A stretch of DNA of 64,000 bases from an uncultured Bacilli bacterium. Lineage in GTDB: Bacteria; Bacillota_I; Bacilli_A; RFN20; DUOF01. Of this stretch, positions 25,117 to 33,837 are shown piece by piece. Within the stretch, counting starts at the first letter, position 1. Each line of letters begins with the position of its first letter. The translations under genes were made by a program, and so were the position numbers. The notes beneath the pieces were generated by a model. It made no database searches, had not been told where the DNA came from, and worked only from the letters and a program-made list of their open reading frames with translations. The DNA lies in the NCBI GenBank assembly GCA_934183255.1, contig CAKPSD010000001.1:372001-436000 (forward strand), read 5' to 3'.

Positions 25117-26094
25117 TCATATCTCCTTTCTATTAGCTAAACAGCCACCATAACACTTGGTTGGAAACAATTTACATTGTTTACATTTTTCATTTATAGG
25201 TTTCTTTGAAATAATATTATCATATTTTTCTATATAATACTCCCTTAAATCAGAAATATTTTTAAAATCACTTATATTAACTTTAGAAATGTCAGACATT
25301 CCAAAGCATCTTATTGCAGTTAAATTAGGCAAAATATCAATTACTGGTTGGCATACGCTTTGCTCTAAAGGAATAAGCATTCTTGTATGTGTGCATAATC
25401 CCATTAATTCCATATCTTGTAATTCCTGTTCACTCCATATACAAGGTGCAGGTAAGTTACAATCAAATTTAAATGCTATTCCTCTCACTAACAATGATTT
25501 AGTTATCTCTAAAACTTTATTTTTTAAGCTTAAGAAATGCTCTAATCCTGTTTTTTCTGTTCCATAAGCAGGAACTACAATTGATAATCTAACTTGATTA
25601 ACATTGTACTTTTCTGCTATATCAATAAAGAAAGAATAATCTATATTTGCATATATATTAAGTCCTATTGTTAATCTATTTTTCTTATTATACTTATTAA
25701 CAAGTAAATCTATTGCCTCTACCGTTTTTTCAAAGTTTGCTTGTCCTACATCATTTGGAGAATTAACGTTTATAAGTACCCCCACTTTTTCATTTGCTAT
25801 ATAGTCTATATGTTCTTTTATTAATACTCCATTTGTAAATACTGTTACTCTTTTAACATCATCTCTATTAATAAGGTAATTTATAAAAGTATCAAACTCA
25901 GGATGAAGTAATGGTTCACCACCAATTATTCCAACTTGACCTACTTTTCCGCCATCATTCTTAGTTAATATAAAATCAACTGCTTTTTTAAAGTTTTCAA
26001 ATGACATGTTGTTTTTCTTTACATTAACGAATTCTGAAGCGAAACAATAAGGACATTTTTGATTGCAATTTTCATTAATCATTATGTTTGACAT
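25117..26094 (-). CDS. Radical SAM enzyme B with C-terminal Cys cluster (putative peptide maturase)
   Basis: 325 residues. The 4Fe-4S/SAM motif is CNQKCPYC (Cys10, 14, 17), close to the N-terminus with no cap domain. GIIGGEPLLHPEF is the SAM-binding GGEP motif. The C-terminus has CKQC at 304-307 and CYGGC at 314-318, a SPASM/twitch-like cluster, with more Cys between 215 and 265. It overlaps the end of the upstream radical SAM gene by 20 bases, and its last bases abut the precursor start, so translation is probably coupled. Distinct from enzyme A, so the two likely do different modifications or form a hetero-complex. Confidence 0.82.
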   Translation of the reverse strand: MSNIMINENCNQKCPYCFASEFVNVKKNNMSFENFKKAVDFILTKNDGGKVGQVGIIGGEPLLHPEFDTFINYLINRDDVKRVTVFTNGVLIKEHIDYIANEKVGVLINVNSPNDVGQANFEKTVEAIDLLVNKYNKKNRLTIGLNIYANIDYSFFIDIAEKYNVNQVRLSIVVPAYGTEKTGLEHFLSLKNKVLEITKSLLVRGIAFKFDCNLPAPCIWSEQELQDMELMGLCTHTRMLIPLEQSVCQPVIDILPNLTAIRCFGMSDISKVNISDFKNISDLREYYIEKYDNIISKKPINEKCKQCKLFPTKCYGGCLANRKEI

Positions 26095-27193
26095 AATTTG
26101 TCCTCCTTATCATTTCTAGAACTTCAATATTCTTTATATTATCATAATTTTCATTTATATATTTTCTTATATAAGGGATCATTTCTTTATATACATTGCA
26201 CATAAAACCAGAAGGTTTGCTAACATCTCCTCCTAATAATGAATCGTTGTTGCATCCTCCTTGACAAAATGAATAATAATCACATTTTTCATAGCAATTG
26301 TTTCTTCTTGTAATAGCTTGTTTTAATAATTTAGCAAAATTTTCACTATTGAAGGCATCCTTCAATTCATTAATATCTTTTATGTTTCCTAGGCAATAAT
26401 CTTCAGTGTAACTTCTACCGCAAGGATACATATAGCCATCATGATTAATAGATACCCATTTAGATAAGCATCCACATTGGCTACATTCATGTCCTTTGTT
26501 AGTTATAGCTATTAATACTAAATTAAATATTGGATCAAATGTATTTAATGGTTTTTCATCATTTATCCATTTAACAAATAAAGGTTTAAGCATATCTGTA
26601 TATTCTTTATAATCTATTAAATATTCTTCAAATTCTTTAGCACTTCCACTTTTAAAAACTGGATTCATTTTTAAATGTACTTTATTCTTCTTTGCAAAAT
26701 CATAATATTCACCTATTTTATCTATATTAGCCTTTGTGATAACTCCTAAAAGATTCACTTTATATCCTTTAGATTTTAATCTAAGAACATTATCTGTTAC
26801 TTCCTTAGTTTTATCTCTTAAATCATTTAAAGAACCTGGCCCATCAAAAGATACTGCAGGCATAATACCATTTTTTTCAAACAAGTCGCAAAACTTTTCA
26901 TTTAAGAAGAAGCCATTTGTTTGAACTCCCATTTTTAAATCCAGTCCATCCCTTTTATATTTATTAATTATATCCATTGCTTTTTCAAAAAAATCATATC
27001 CCATTAATAAAGGTTCTCCACCATGGAATATTAATTCAACTGAATTATAGCAAGAAAAAGATTTCTTAACTATTTCTTCAAATAGTTCTATTGACATTTT
27101 TCCATGTTCATAATGTGTATCTGCATGATAACAATATTTACATCTAAAATTACATTCAGAAGTAGGTTTTAATATAATAGTTATTTTTTTCAC
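26075..27193 (-). CDS. Radical SAM/SPASM peptide maturase A
   Basis: 372 residues, GTG start at 27193 behind GGTGGT. The radical SAM motif is CNFRCKYC (Cys14, 18, 21); HGGEPLLMG binds SAM; QTNGFFLNEKFCDLFEKNG and SFDGP are typical of anSME-like SPASM maturases. The SPASM region has Cys237, 240, 242, 258, 267, then Cys300, 304, 310, 314 and 332, enough for two auxiliary 4Fe-4S clusters. This group includes enzymes forming three-residue cyclophanes at aromatic-X-X motifs. First gene of the operon and the best candidate for Tyr-X-Asn crosslinking; activity is inferred. Confidence 0.88.
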   Translation of the reverse strand: MKKITIILKPTSECNFRCKYCYHADTHYEHGKMSIELFEEIVKKSFSCYNSVELIFHGGEPLLMGYDFFEKAMDIINKYKRDGLDLKMGVQTNGFFLNEKFCDLFEKNGIMPAVSFDGPGSLNDLRDKTKEVTDNVLRLKSKGYKVNLLGVITKANIDKIGEYYDFAKKNKVHLKMNPVFKSGSAKEFEEYLIDYKEYTDMLKPLFVKWINDEKPLNTFDPIFNLVLIAITNKGHECSQCGCLSKWVSINHDGYMYPCGRSYTEDYCLGNIKDINELKDAFNSENFAKLLKQAITRRNNCYEKCDYYSFCQGGCNNDSLLGGDVSKPSGFMCNVYKEMIPYIRKYINENYDNIKNIEVLEMIRRTNYVKHND

Positions 27194-27293
27194 TCACTAA
27201 CACCACCAATAATAAGATTTATTTATAAGAAAATGATAACATTTATAACACAATAAATCTATTATTTTTTTGCTTTAATATTTTAAATATAAA

Positions 27294-27480
27294 TTACGCT
27301 TTTTCTAATATTAATCCCTTTGTATGCAAATCGTCACATTCATACTCATTTTCATTTTTGTTATATTCATAAAATTCGCACAATTTTTCTATAAACTTTT
27401 TGCTTTCTTTATCAAATTTTCCTATGCGCTAGATCCAATCTTAACTAACATTAGAGTTTCAATTCTTTTTTCTATATTTA
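27294..27480 (-). pseudogene. Degraded small reading frame downstream of the HEPN-like gene
   Basis: Two frames separated by one shift read coherently: INIEKRIETLMLVKIGSSA, then GKFDKESKKFIEKLC and a Glu/Asn-rich tail ending in LILEKA. It has no start codon of its own with a site and follows the HEPN-like stop directly. It may be the ruined partner of that gene. The rest of 27195-27293 is the promoter region of the radical SAM operon with no other feature visible. Confidence 0.4.
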
Positions 27481-27485
27481 TCAAA

Positions 27486-27944
27486 TCATTTTTTTATCTT
27501 TTCTAATACTCCATTAATAGCTCTAAATAACCCCACTTGATTATCTAAATCGTATACATTTTTTGGACCATGTAATAAATTGTTCCTAATTTTATATATG
27601 AATAACAAGCATCCATATGTGTTATCCTTACTATTTTCAATAAAATCAATTATTTCACTCTTATATTCTTCTAACAAATGATGTGCATTTTCATCTTCTA
27701 TATGGTAATCATAATAATCTTTCCATTTTTCTACATTTAGAGCTAATTTTCTATCGTTAATAGCATCTTTTAATTTTTGGACACTTTCACAATCAAAAGA
27801 AATAGTTTTTATTTTTTCTTTTATTTGCGCTATTCCCAAATTATAATTAAAAAAATTTTTTTCAAGCATATTCCACAAAACAGAAAATTTACCTATTTCT
27901 ATTAATGTATTTTCCCTAATTTGAATGTTTTTTACTAAAATCAT
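27486..27944 (-). CDS. HEPN-like protein
   Basis: 152 residues, all helical. The C-terminal IYKIRNNLLHGPK contains the R-x4-H ribonuclease motif of HEPN domains (Arg-Asn-Asn-Leu-Leu-His). HEPN proteins are often toxin or defence RNases. No nucleotidyltransferase (MNT) partner is next to it; a degraded reading frame follows. Start behind GGAGG. Confidence 0.6.
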   Translation of the reverse strand: MILVKNIQIRENTLIEIGKFSVLWNMLEKNFFNYNLGIAQIKEKIKTISFDCESVQKLKDAINDRKLALNVEKWKDYYDYHIEDENAHHLLEEYKSEIIDFIENSKDNTYGCLLFIYKIRNNLLHGPKNVYDLDNQVGLFRAINGVLEKIKK

Positions 27945-28038
27945 ATAATATTCCTCCTAAAAGTTAAAAATCATTTTCTATATTTAATCAAAATTCACCA
28001 ATCGAATTAAAAATTATTAATTATATTAGTAAGCTATT

Positions 28039-29004
28039 CTACATCAAACTATCTGACTTGCCCATATTGCATCTTTCACATAAGGTTTGAAGATTATCTA
28101 ATGTTGTTTTGCCACCTTTTGCTAATGGAATTATGTGATCAACATGAAGATGCACTCCATCTTTACTGCTTGCACCACATATCCTACATCTGTAGTTATC
28201 CCTTTTTAGAACTTTAAATCTAAGTTCATCTGTTACCTTAGCTCTTTCTACTGCCTCTATTCTCTTATATATGTCATAACTTACTTTCTCTTCTTTAACA
28301 TTATTTAATATATCTTCAAATTGTTTAAAAGTAAAAGTATCATTTTTTGATAAATGTACTCTATCTCCTTTTGACACATATTTTATACAAACATGAATTA
28401 AAATGTAATTATTATAATTTTCTATTCGCTCGTTCAGAAGTTTTTCTTCATACATATGATATTTTTTATATTTTAAATTTAATTCTTTACATTTTTCTTC
28501 AGTAAAATACAAATTATTTTTCAATATTTCAATATCATTATCATATTTATTAATTATTTGTTCGTTATACTTATAATCATCATATAATTGCTGAAAATAT
28601 TCTATATTTTCTCTTATTTTACACTCTAAATAACCTTTTTCACTAACATTGTAATAATCTCTTTTTATATTGTAAATTTGTTCATAAAATAAATTGTTAT
28701 CAATATTTTTCAAAATCGTTTCTTCATTTAATTTATTTAGTTTATTTATTGTTTTACTATTATTTAATACATATTCTTTAGTCTTTTTATCAATATGCTT
28801 TTTTATAAATTTGAATATTAAAATCCCAATTAATATAAATGCAATTCCAATAATTGTCCATATAAACACCCATTTATATGGAATAAGAATATTTTTAATA
28901 AACTTACTAATCAATTTCGCTATAAAAGAAATTAATGCAATTACTCCTATACCCATTGCAAGAACTACTTTCCAATCTATTTCATCATAATACTTTTTAG
29001 ACAT
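28039..29004 (-). CDS. Membrane-anchored HNH endonuclease
   Basis: 321 residues. Two N-terminal membrane helices (about 11-31 and 42-64), a long Lys/Glu/Asn-rich coiled region (70-250), then a C-terminal HNH domain: CRICGASSKDG, HVDHIIPLAKGGK, NLQTLCERCN, with all metal and zinc ligands present. The architecture suggests a nuclease acting at the membrane, for example on incoming DNA. This is inference from domain order and neighbours. Confidence 0.78.
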   Translation of the reverse strand: MSKKYYDEIDWKVVLAMGIGVIALISFIAKLISKFIKNILIPYKWVFIWTIIGIAFILIGILIFKFIKKHIDKKTKEYVLNNSKTINKLNKLNEETILKNIDNNLFYEQIYNIKRDYYNVSEKGYLECKIRENIEYFQQLYDDYKYNEQIINKYDNDIEILKNNLYFTEEKCKELNLKYKKYHMYEEKLLNERIENYNNYILIHVCIKYVSKGDRVHLSKNDTFTFKQFEDILNNVKEEKVSYDIYKRIEAVERAKVTDELRFKVLKRDNYRCRICGASSKDGVHLHVDHIIPLAKGGKTTLDNLQTLCERCNMGKSDSLM

Positions 29005-29196
29005 AAAAACACCTTCAATCTTATTTTATTATAAAGCAAATTATTTATTAACAATTCATTTTTATTTATATTTATTAAATGGAATGTCATTCTTTTTTTC
29101 TTTTGCTTCATCGTTTTTCTAATATTTTGATAAGTATTACGTCTCCAATATAAAATAATCTTTTATATATATTAGTTCATTATTATATAAATTTTT

Positions 29197-31161
29197 TTAA
29201 ATTTTTAAAGAAATTTGATTTTGCATGTTATATTCAAAATTATTTTTTTCATTTTTAAATATTTCTTTTAGTTCTTCAATTTCACTTTTTATGTCATCAC
29301 AAGATAAATTTAAAGCATACTCCAATGGGACTACTTGTCCATAATAATGAACACATTGATTAAGCATAACTTTTTTACTCATTAAAATCTCTTTTAAATT
29401 TTCTGTTATTGTTTCTATTTTATTTTGGCCATTTTTAGGTAATAAATAATTAATTTTTTCTGTTATTGTTTTTCTACTTAAAAAAATGCATTTATCATTT
29501 TCACTTGGTATTATATTATATAAACTTTTTTCTATCCAAATTCTTAAAGCACACATGTATAATATCTTTAAGTATGCATTAGTATAAAAATCATCTGATT
29601 TAAACCCATTAAAATTTTCTATTGAATTTACTAATTTGATGTTCGATATATTATCTTTATTGTCTTTATAAAAATGTTCTTCTGTATCATAATGAAAAAC
29701 TTTTTGTGCTTCTTCTGAATTTTCACTATCTTTTTCTTTTATTGCTTGTATAAGACCAGTAGTTTCGGCTCTATCTTCCAAATTTGCCAGTGAGATTAAA
29801 TTATTCTTTTGATTTTTTACTTCTATTTTGTTAATTTTGATAACTCCATTAATTTTATCCAAATAATAATAATCAAAATTATTTGCATTTTGCGAATATA
29901 TAATATTTAAAAGTCTAATTGAATGAGTTAACACTATCAATTCTTTTTTATTAGACTGTTTTACAATTTCAAAAGCTATTTTATATTGATTAATCATATC
30001 TAAACTTGATACAGGGTCATCTAAAAGTATAATTTCTTTATTACTGCCAATAAATGAATATATTTTAAATAAAAAGCAAATAAGATTGAATTCACCTGTA
30101 CTGTAAGTTTCAAGTTTTCTTCCAAAGTCTATCATTACTAAAAAATTTTTGTCATCATAAGTAATTTTATCACCAGTAACATTAAAATATTTTTTTAAAT
30201 CCCTTTCTAATCCATTTCTAACATTTTTAATATTTTCAAAAAATTCTTTTTGCCTCTCATGTAAAAAATTTAAACTTTTTTGTTTTTCTTGAAATTCTTC
30301 ATAATTTTTGCTTATTAACTTAAATTTTTCAGTATCTCCTTCACACATTACGAATTCACTTTTCAGAGATTCATTTTCTTCTAATATTCTACACGCCTCA
30401 ATCAAATCATCAACAATTTTTCTAGTAATATTAATATGATTTCTATCGTTAATTTTTTTTATTACTTCGGACTTTATTCCTTCTAGTTTTCTCTTTTTAT
30501 CTTCAACTATCTTTTTTACATTTTCTACATTTGATCCGCATACTGGACACTTTCCATCTTTTTCATCAATAATATTTGTAATTATACTTAAAGCCTCTTC
30601 AAGCATTTGCTTTTTATAATTTTCTATTTCACTTTCTGCATTAGATAATTGTTTTAAATCACTATATAAATCTGTAAATGTACTTAGTTTGATGTTTTCA
30701 TCAATTAGTTTTCTAATTTCTTTTATGTCTGTTTCTTTCTCATTAAACCCTAAAAATTTACTATTAGTTTTTCTCATATTTTCTGCTTTTTCCCCAAATA
30801 TTTTTGCCTTTTCTTTAGTTGTTAAATTTAAATTTTTCATATTGCTTTTTATCATATTATTTATGTTATCACTTATAACTTTACTTTCTTCTAATAAACT
30901 ATTTACTTCATTAATATTTGGCGATATCTTCAATATTTTATCATCTTTATAGATATTTTTTATTTCTCCATATTCTACGAAATCGATTTTTCCACTGTTT
31001 GCTTCTTTTATACACCTATATAATGTTGTTTTTCCTATTCCATTAAATCCAAAAATGATTTTAGATTTTCTATCGTCTGGTATTTCAAAATCATCATCAA
31101 TTTCATCTTTAAACCAATCATAATTGCTGCATATCATACTTTTTTTTAGTATACTTGTCAT
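29197..31161 (-). CDS. AAA/SMC-like ATPase with zinc hook (RloC/PrrC-like architecture)
   Basis: About 654 residues from ATG 31161 behind GGTGGAG (an in-frame ATG at 31182 is possible). Walker A FGFNGIGKTTLYR is near residue 45. A coiled-coil arm is interrupted by a zinc-hook CPVCGS near 205. Then STGEFNLICFLFK (signature), LLDDPVSSLDM (Walker B and D-loop) and LTHS. The last 200 residues contain LNQCVHYYGQVVP. RloC proteins share ATPase plus zinc hook plus a C-terminal tRNA anticodon nuclease, but I cannot confirm the nuclease triad here. A defence role is likely. Confidence 0.75.
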   Translation of the reverse strand: MTSILKKSMICSNYDWFKDEIDDDFEIPDDRKSKIIFGFNGIGKTTLYRCIKEANSGKIDFVEYGEIKNIYKDDKILKISPNINEVNSLLEESKVISDNINNMIKSNMKNLNLTTKEKAKIFGEKAENMRKTNSKFLGFNEKETDIKEIRKLIDENIKLSTFTDLYSDLKQLSNAESEIENYKKQMLEEALSIITNIIDEKDGKCPVCGSNVENVKKIVEDKKRKLEGIKSEVIKKINDRNHINITRKIVDDLIEACRILEENESLKSEFVMCEGDTEKFKLISKNYEEFQEKQKSLNFLHERQKEFFENIKNVRNGLERDLKKYFNVTGDKITYDDKNFLVMIDFGRKLETYSTGEFNLICFLFKIYSFIGSNKEIILLDDPVSSLDMINQYKIAFEIVKQSNKKELIVLTHSIRLLNIIYSQNANNFDYYYLDKINGVIKINKIEVKNQKNNLISLANLEDRAETTGLIQAIKEKDSENSEEAQKVFHYDTEEHFYKDNKDNISNIKLVNSIENFNGFKSDDFYTNAYLKILYMCALRIWIEKSLYNIIPSENDKCIFLSRKTITEKINYLLPKNGQNKIETITENLKEILMSKKVMLNQCVHYYGQVVPLEYALNLSCDDIKSEIEELKEIFKNEKNNFEYNMQNQISLKI

Positions 31162-31216
31162 ATTTACTCCACCCCTATTCATTATTTCAAATTGTAACTG
31201 TTGTTTTTTTTATTAC

Positions 31217-31262
31217 AAAAAGGCCAACGAAAAACCTTTTTAGGATTTTCATTGACCTTTAA
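31217..31262 (-). terminator. Long-stem terminator upstream of the zinc-hook ATPase gene
   Basis: On the minus strand AAGGTCAATGAAAA pairs (two mismatches) with TTTTCGTTGGCCTT, followed by TTTTTG. It isolates the ATPase gene from the broken gene before it. A second hairpin, AAAGAATC with GATTCTTT, sits at 31364-31383. Confidence 0.7.
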
Positions 31263-31385
31263 CACTTATATATATTATATCATCTACAATTCTATTAATC
31301 TATAATTTATAGATATATTTTGATTTAGTATCATCTAGCTTTATTAACCTTCTTTTAAAAGAAAAAGAATCTTTCGATTCTTTAT

Positions 31386-32141
31386 TTATTTTTTCTTTTT
31401 TTCTTCTTTTCTTTTATCGTTTATATACTCTACTTCTTTTTCTCCAATTGCTGTTATTCCTTCTTTTGCTTGAATCTTTTATGCAATTGGCTTTTTAAAT
31501 TTTGTATACCAGAAATTAGTGCTGTATCTATATCCATAATCTACTGGAGCATTAGGAAATCCATTAGTTTTTACTCCATTTATAATCGTATTATAGTATT
31601 TTTCTTTCATCCATATCTTATCTATTTTAAAAATAAAACGTGCTCCAAATTTACTAGTAATACCATTGAAATTACGATATGGTCCTTCATATCCTTCTAA
31701 ACATCCTGGTTTATCTTCAAAAGCATTTTCTAATGAATCATCCCAACTACATTCAAATACTTGATATGCATCACTAATTAATTCAGGTCTATCTTCTTTT
31801 TTCATATTAAATAAGCAATCTTTCATCTTTTTTTAAATAATTTCTCCTGGAAATCCAAGTCTTACTGCTTCTTTAAAATACTTTCTATCATCAGTAATAA
31901 AATTAAGTGTCACTTTCTTACTTCTTAAAATATTTTGAGCAGTATTACTACTATTTCTAAACTCTAGAATCATAGCATAATAATCTTTTCCTGCTATATA
32001 GTATGGGAAACATAATGAATATGCTCCTAGATTAGTTTTTCCTTATTCACTTATTGTTGATACTAGAATTGTAGGCACAGGAAAAAATGATGATGTTTGA
32101 TAAAAATTATCTACTATTCTTAAATCTTTAAAATTACTCAT
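31386..32141 (-). pseudogene. Flavin-reductase-like gene interrupted by three in-frame TAA codons
   Basis: A single frame from ATG 32141 (behind AGGAGA) to the stop at 31386-31388 reads coherently through TAA at 32043-32045, 31833-31835 and one just before KIQAKEG at about 31479-31481. Readable parts: DNFYQTSSFFPVPTILVSTI, then NLGAYSLCFPYYIAGKDYYA, RNSSNTAQNIL, RKYFKEAVRLGFPGE, AYQVFECSWDD, NFNGITSKFGARFI, PVDYGYR, FWYTKFKKPIA, and EVEYINDKR. The beginning matches the flavin reductase-like FMN-binding fold. No frameshift is seen, but the segment between PIA and the tail looks internally shortened. Decaying pseudogene is the simplest reading. Confidence 0.75.
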
Positions 32142-32308
32142 ATTATCTCTCCTCTTTTTATAAATTATATTATTTCATATATTTAAAATCTATGTTTTGA
32201 GTCTTTACAAATTAATCATTTATAAAAACATGAATTTTTATTGTATCCTTATTTCTTTTAATTTTTTATTAAAATATTTATAATAAATAAAAGAAAAGAG
32301 GTAATAAT

Positions 32309-33775
32309 ATGGCTTGTACAACTATACTTGTTGGAAAAGATGCTAGTTATGATGGTTCTACTATGATAGCTAGAAATGATGATGGTTTTTTTGATGTTAA
32401 GAAATTAGTGGTGGTTAATCCTAAAGATCAACCTAAAAAATATAAAAGTGTTATATCTCATTTAGAGATTGAACTACCTGATAATCCTTTAAGATATACT
32501 TCTTGTCCTAGTGTAGATAAATCACAAGGTATATGGGCTGCATGTGGTATAAATGAAGCAAATGTATGTATGACTGCAACTGAAACTATAACTAGTAATG
32601 CAAGAGTACTTGGAGTAGATCCTTATGTTAAGTATGAAAAGAAAACATCTAAAAAAGAAAAAGATAAAATTGGAGGAATCGGTGAAGAAGATTTAGTAGT
32701 TCTTGTTTTACCATATATTCGTAGTGCTAAAGAAGGTGTTATTAGACTTGGCTCTTTACTTGAAAAATATGGGACTTATGAACCTAATGGTATTGCTTTT
32801 TCAGATAAAGATGAAATATGGTATTTAGAAACTATTGGTGGGCATCACTATATTGCTAGAAGAGTAGAAGATTCAGAATATGTTATTATGCCTAATCAAT
32901 TTGGTTTAGATCGTTTTGATTTTGAAGATGCAGAAAACAAACAAGAAAAAAATATGTGTTCTAAAGATTTAAGAAAGTTTGTTATTGATAATAATTTATA
33001 TTTAGGAGATTTAAGTAAACCATTTAATCCACGTTTAGCGTTTGGAAGTAGGAGTGATTCTGATCATGTTTATAATACTCCTAGAGCGTGGTTTATGGGT
33101 AGATACTTTAATCCTACTACTTATAAATGGGATGGAGAAGATGCTGATTTTACTCCTGAAAGTGATAATATTCCTTGGGCTTTAAAGCCAGAGAATAAGA
33201 TTACTATTGAAGATGTGAAATACATTCTTTCATCTTATTATCAAGGAACTCCATATAATCCATATAAAGGAAAAGGGAATGTAGTTGGTGGTATATATAG
33301 ACCAATTGGAATAAGTAGAACTGGAGTTATGGCTATCCTTCAAATTCGTAATAATGTACCTAGTGAAATTGCAGCACTTGAATGGTTATCATTTGGTTCT
33401 AATTCTTTTAACTGTAGTATTCCTTTCTACACTAATACTAATAAAATGCCTAAATATGTTAGTGATGTTTCTTTAGAAGTATCTACTAATAACTTATATT
33501 GGCCTAGTAGACTTATTGGTGCTCTAGCAGATCCTTATTTTGGAAGTAGTATAATTCATGTTGAACGTTACCAAAATTCTGTAGCAAATGATTCTCATGC
33601 TTTATTAAATGAATATGATAAAAAGATGATTGAAACTAATGATTATTCTTTAATTAATGAAGCTAATGAAAAACTTGCTAATATGTGTAAGAAACATACT
33701 AATAAAGCACTTAAACAAGTATTACATGTATCTAGTCTTAATATGAAGAATGGATATAATAGATCTGATAATTAA
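32309..33775 (+). CDS. C69-family dipeptidase (Ntn hydrolase)
   Basis: 488 residues, full length for the family. MACTTILVGKDASYDGSTMI and ARNDDG is the C69 N-terminus; after propeptide removal Cys3 becomes the N-terminal nucleophile. Further family marks are GINEANVCMTATETI, GIAFSDKDEIWYLETIGGHH and SRTGVMAILQIR. Cleaves dipeptides; gut Firmicutes carry many copies. No signal peptide. Start ATG 32309 behind GAGGT; strong terminator follows. Confidence 0.93.
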   Translation: MACTTILVGKDASYDGSTMIARNDDGFFDVKKLVVVNPKDQPKKYKSVISHLEIELPDNPLRYTSCPSVDKSQGIWAACGINEANVCMTATETITSNARVLGVDPYVKYEKKTSKKEKDKIGGIGEEDLVVLVLPYIRSAKEGVIRLGSLLEKYGTYEPNGIAFSDKDEIWYLETIGGHHYIARRVEDSEYVIMPNQFGLDRFDFEDAENKQEKNMCSKDLRKFVIDNNLYLGDLSKPFNPRLAFGSRSDSDHVYNTPRAWFMGRYFNPTTYKWDGEDADFTPESDNIPWALKPENKITIEDVKYILSSYYQGTPYNPYKGKGNVVGGIYRPIGISRTGVMAILQIRNNVPSEIAALEWLSFGSNSFNCSIPFYTNTNKMPKYVSDVSLEVSTNNLYWPSRLIGALADPYFGSSIIHVERYQNSVANDSHALLNEYDKKMIETNDYSLINEANEKLANMCKKHTNKALKQVLHVSSLNMKNGYNRSDN

Positions 33776-33799
33776 TTAATAATAATTTATATATTAAAT

Positions 33800-33827
33800 A
33801 GCCCTAGTTTAACTAGGGCTGTTTTTT
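33800..33827 (+). terminator. Terminator of the C69 dipeptidase gene
   Basis: AGCCCTAGTT and AACTAGGGCT form a perfect 10-base stem with a one-base loop core, followed by GTTTTTT. Confidence 0.92.
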
Positions 33828-33837
33828 ATTATAATTT

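Noticed and set aside
27324..27506. 60-codon plus-strand reading frame
   Set aside because: Low-complexity Phe/Ile/Lys sequence lying opposite a degraded minus-strand frame, with no ribosome site.
31386..32141. Alternative genetic code with TAA read as an amino acid
   Set aside because: TAA terminates many other genes in the window, so code change is excluded; only local decay or readthrough remains.
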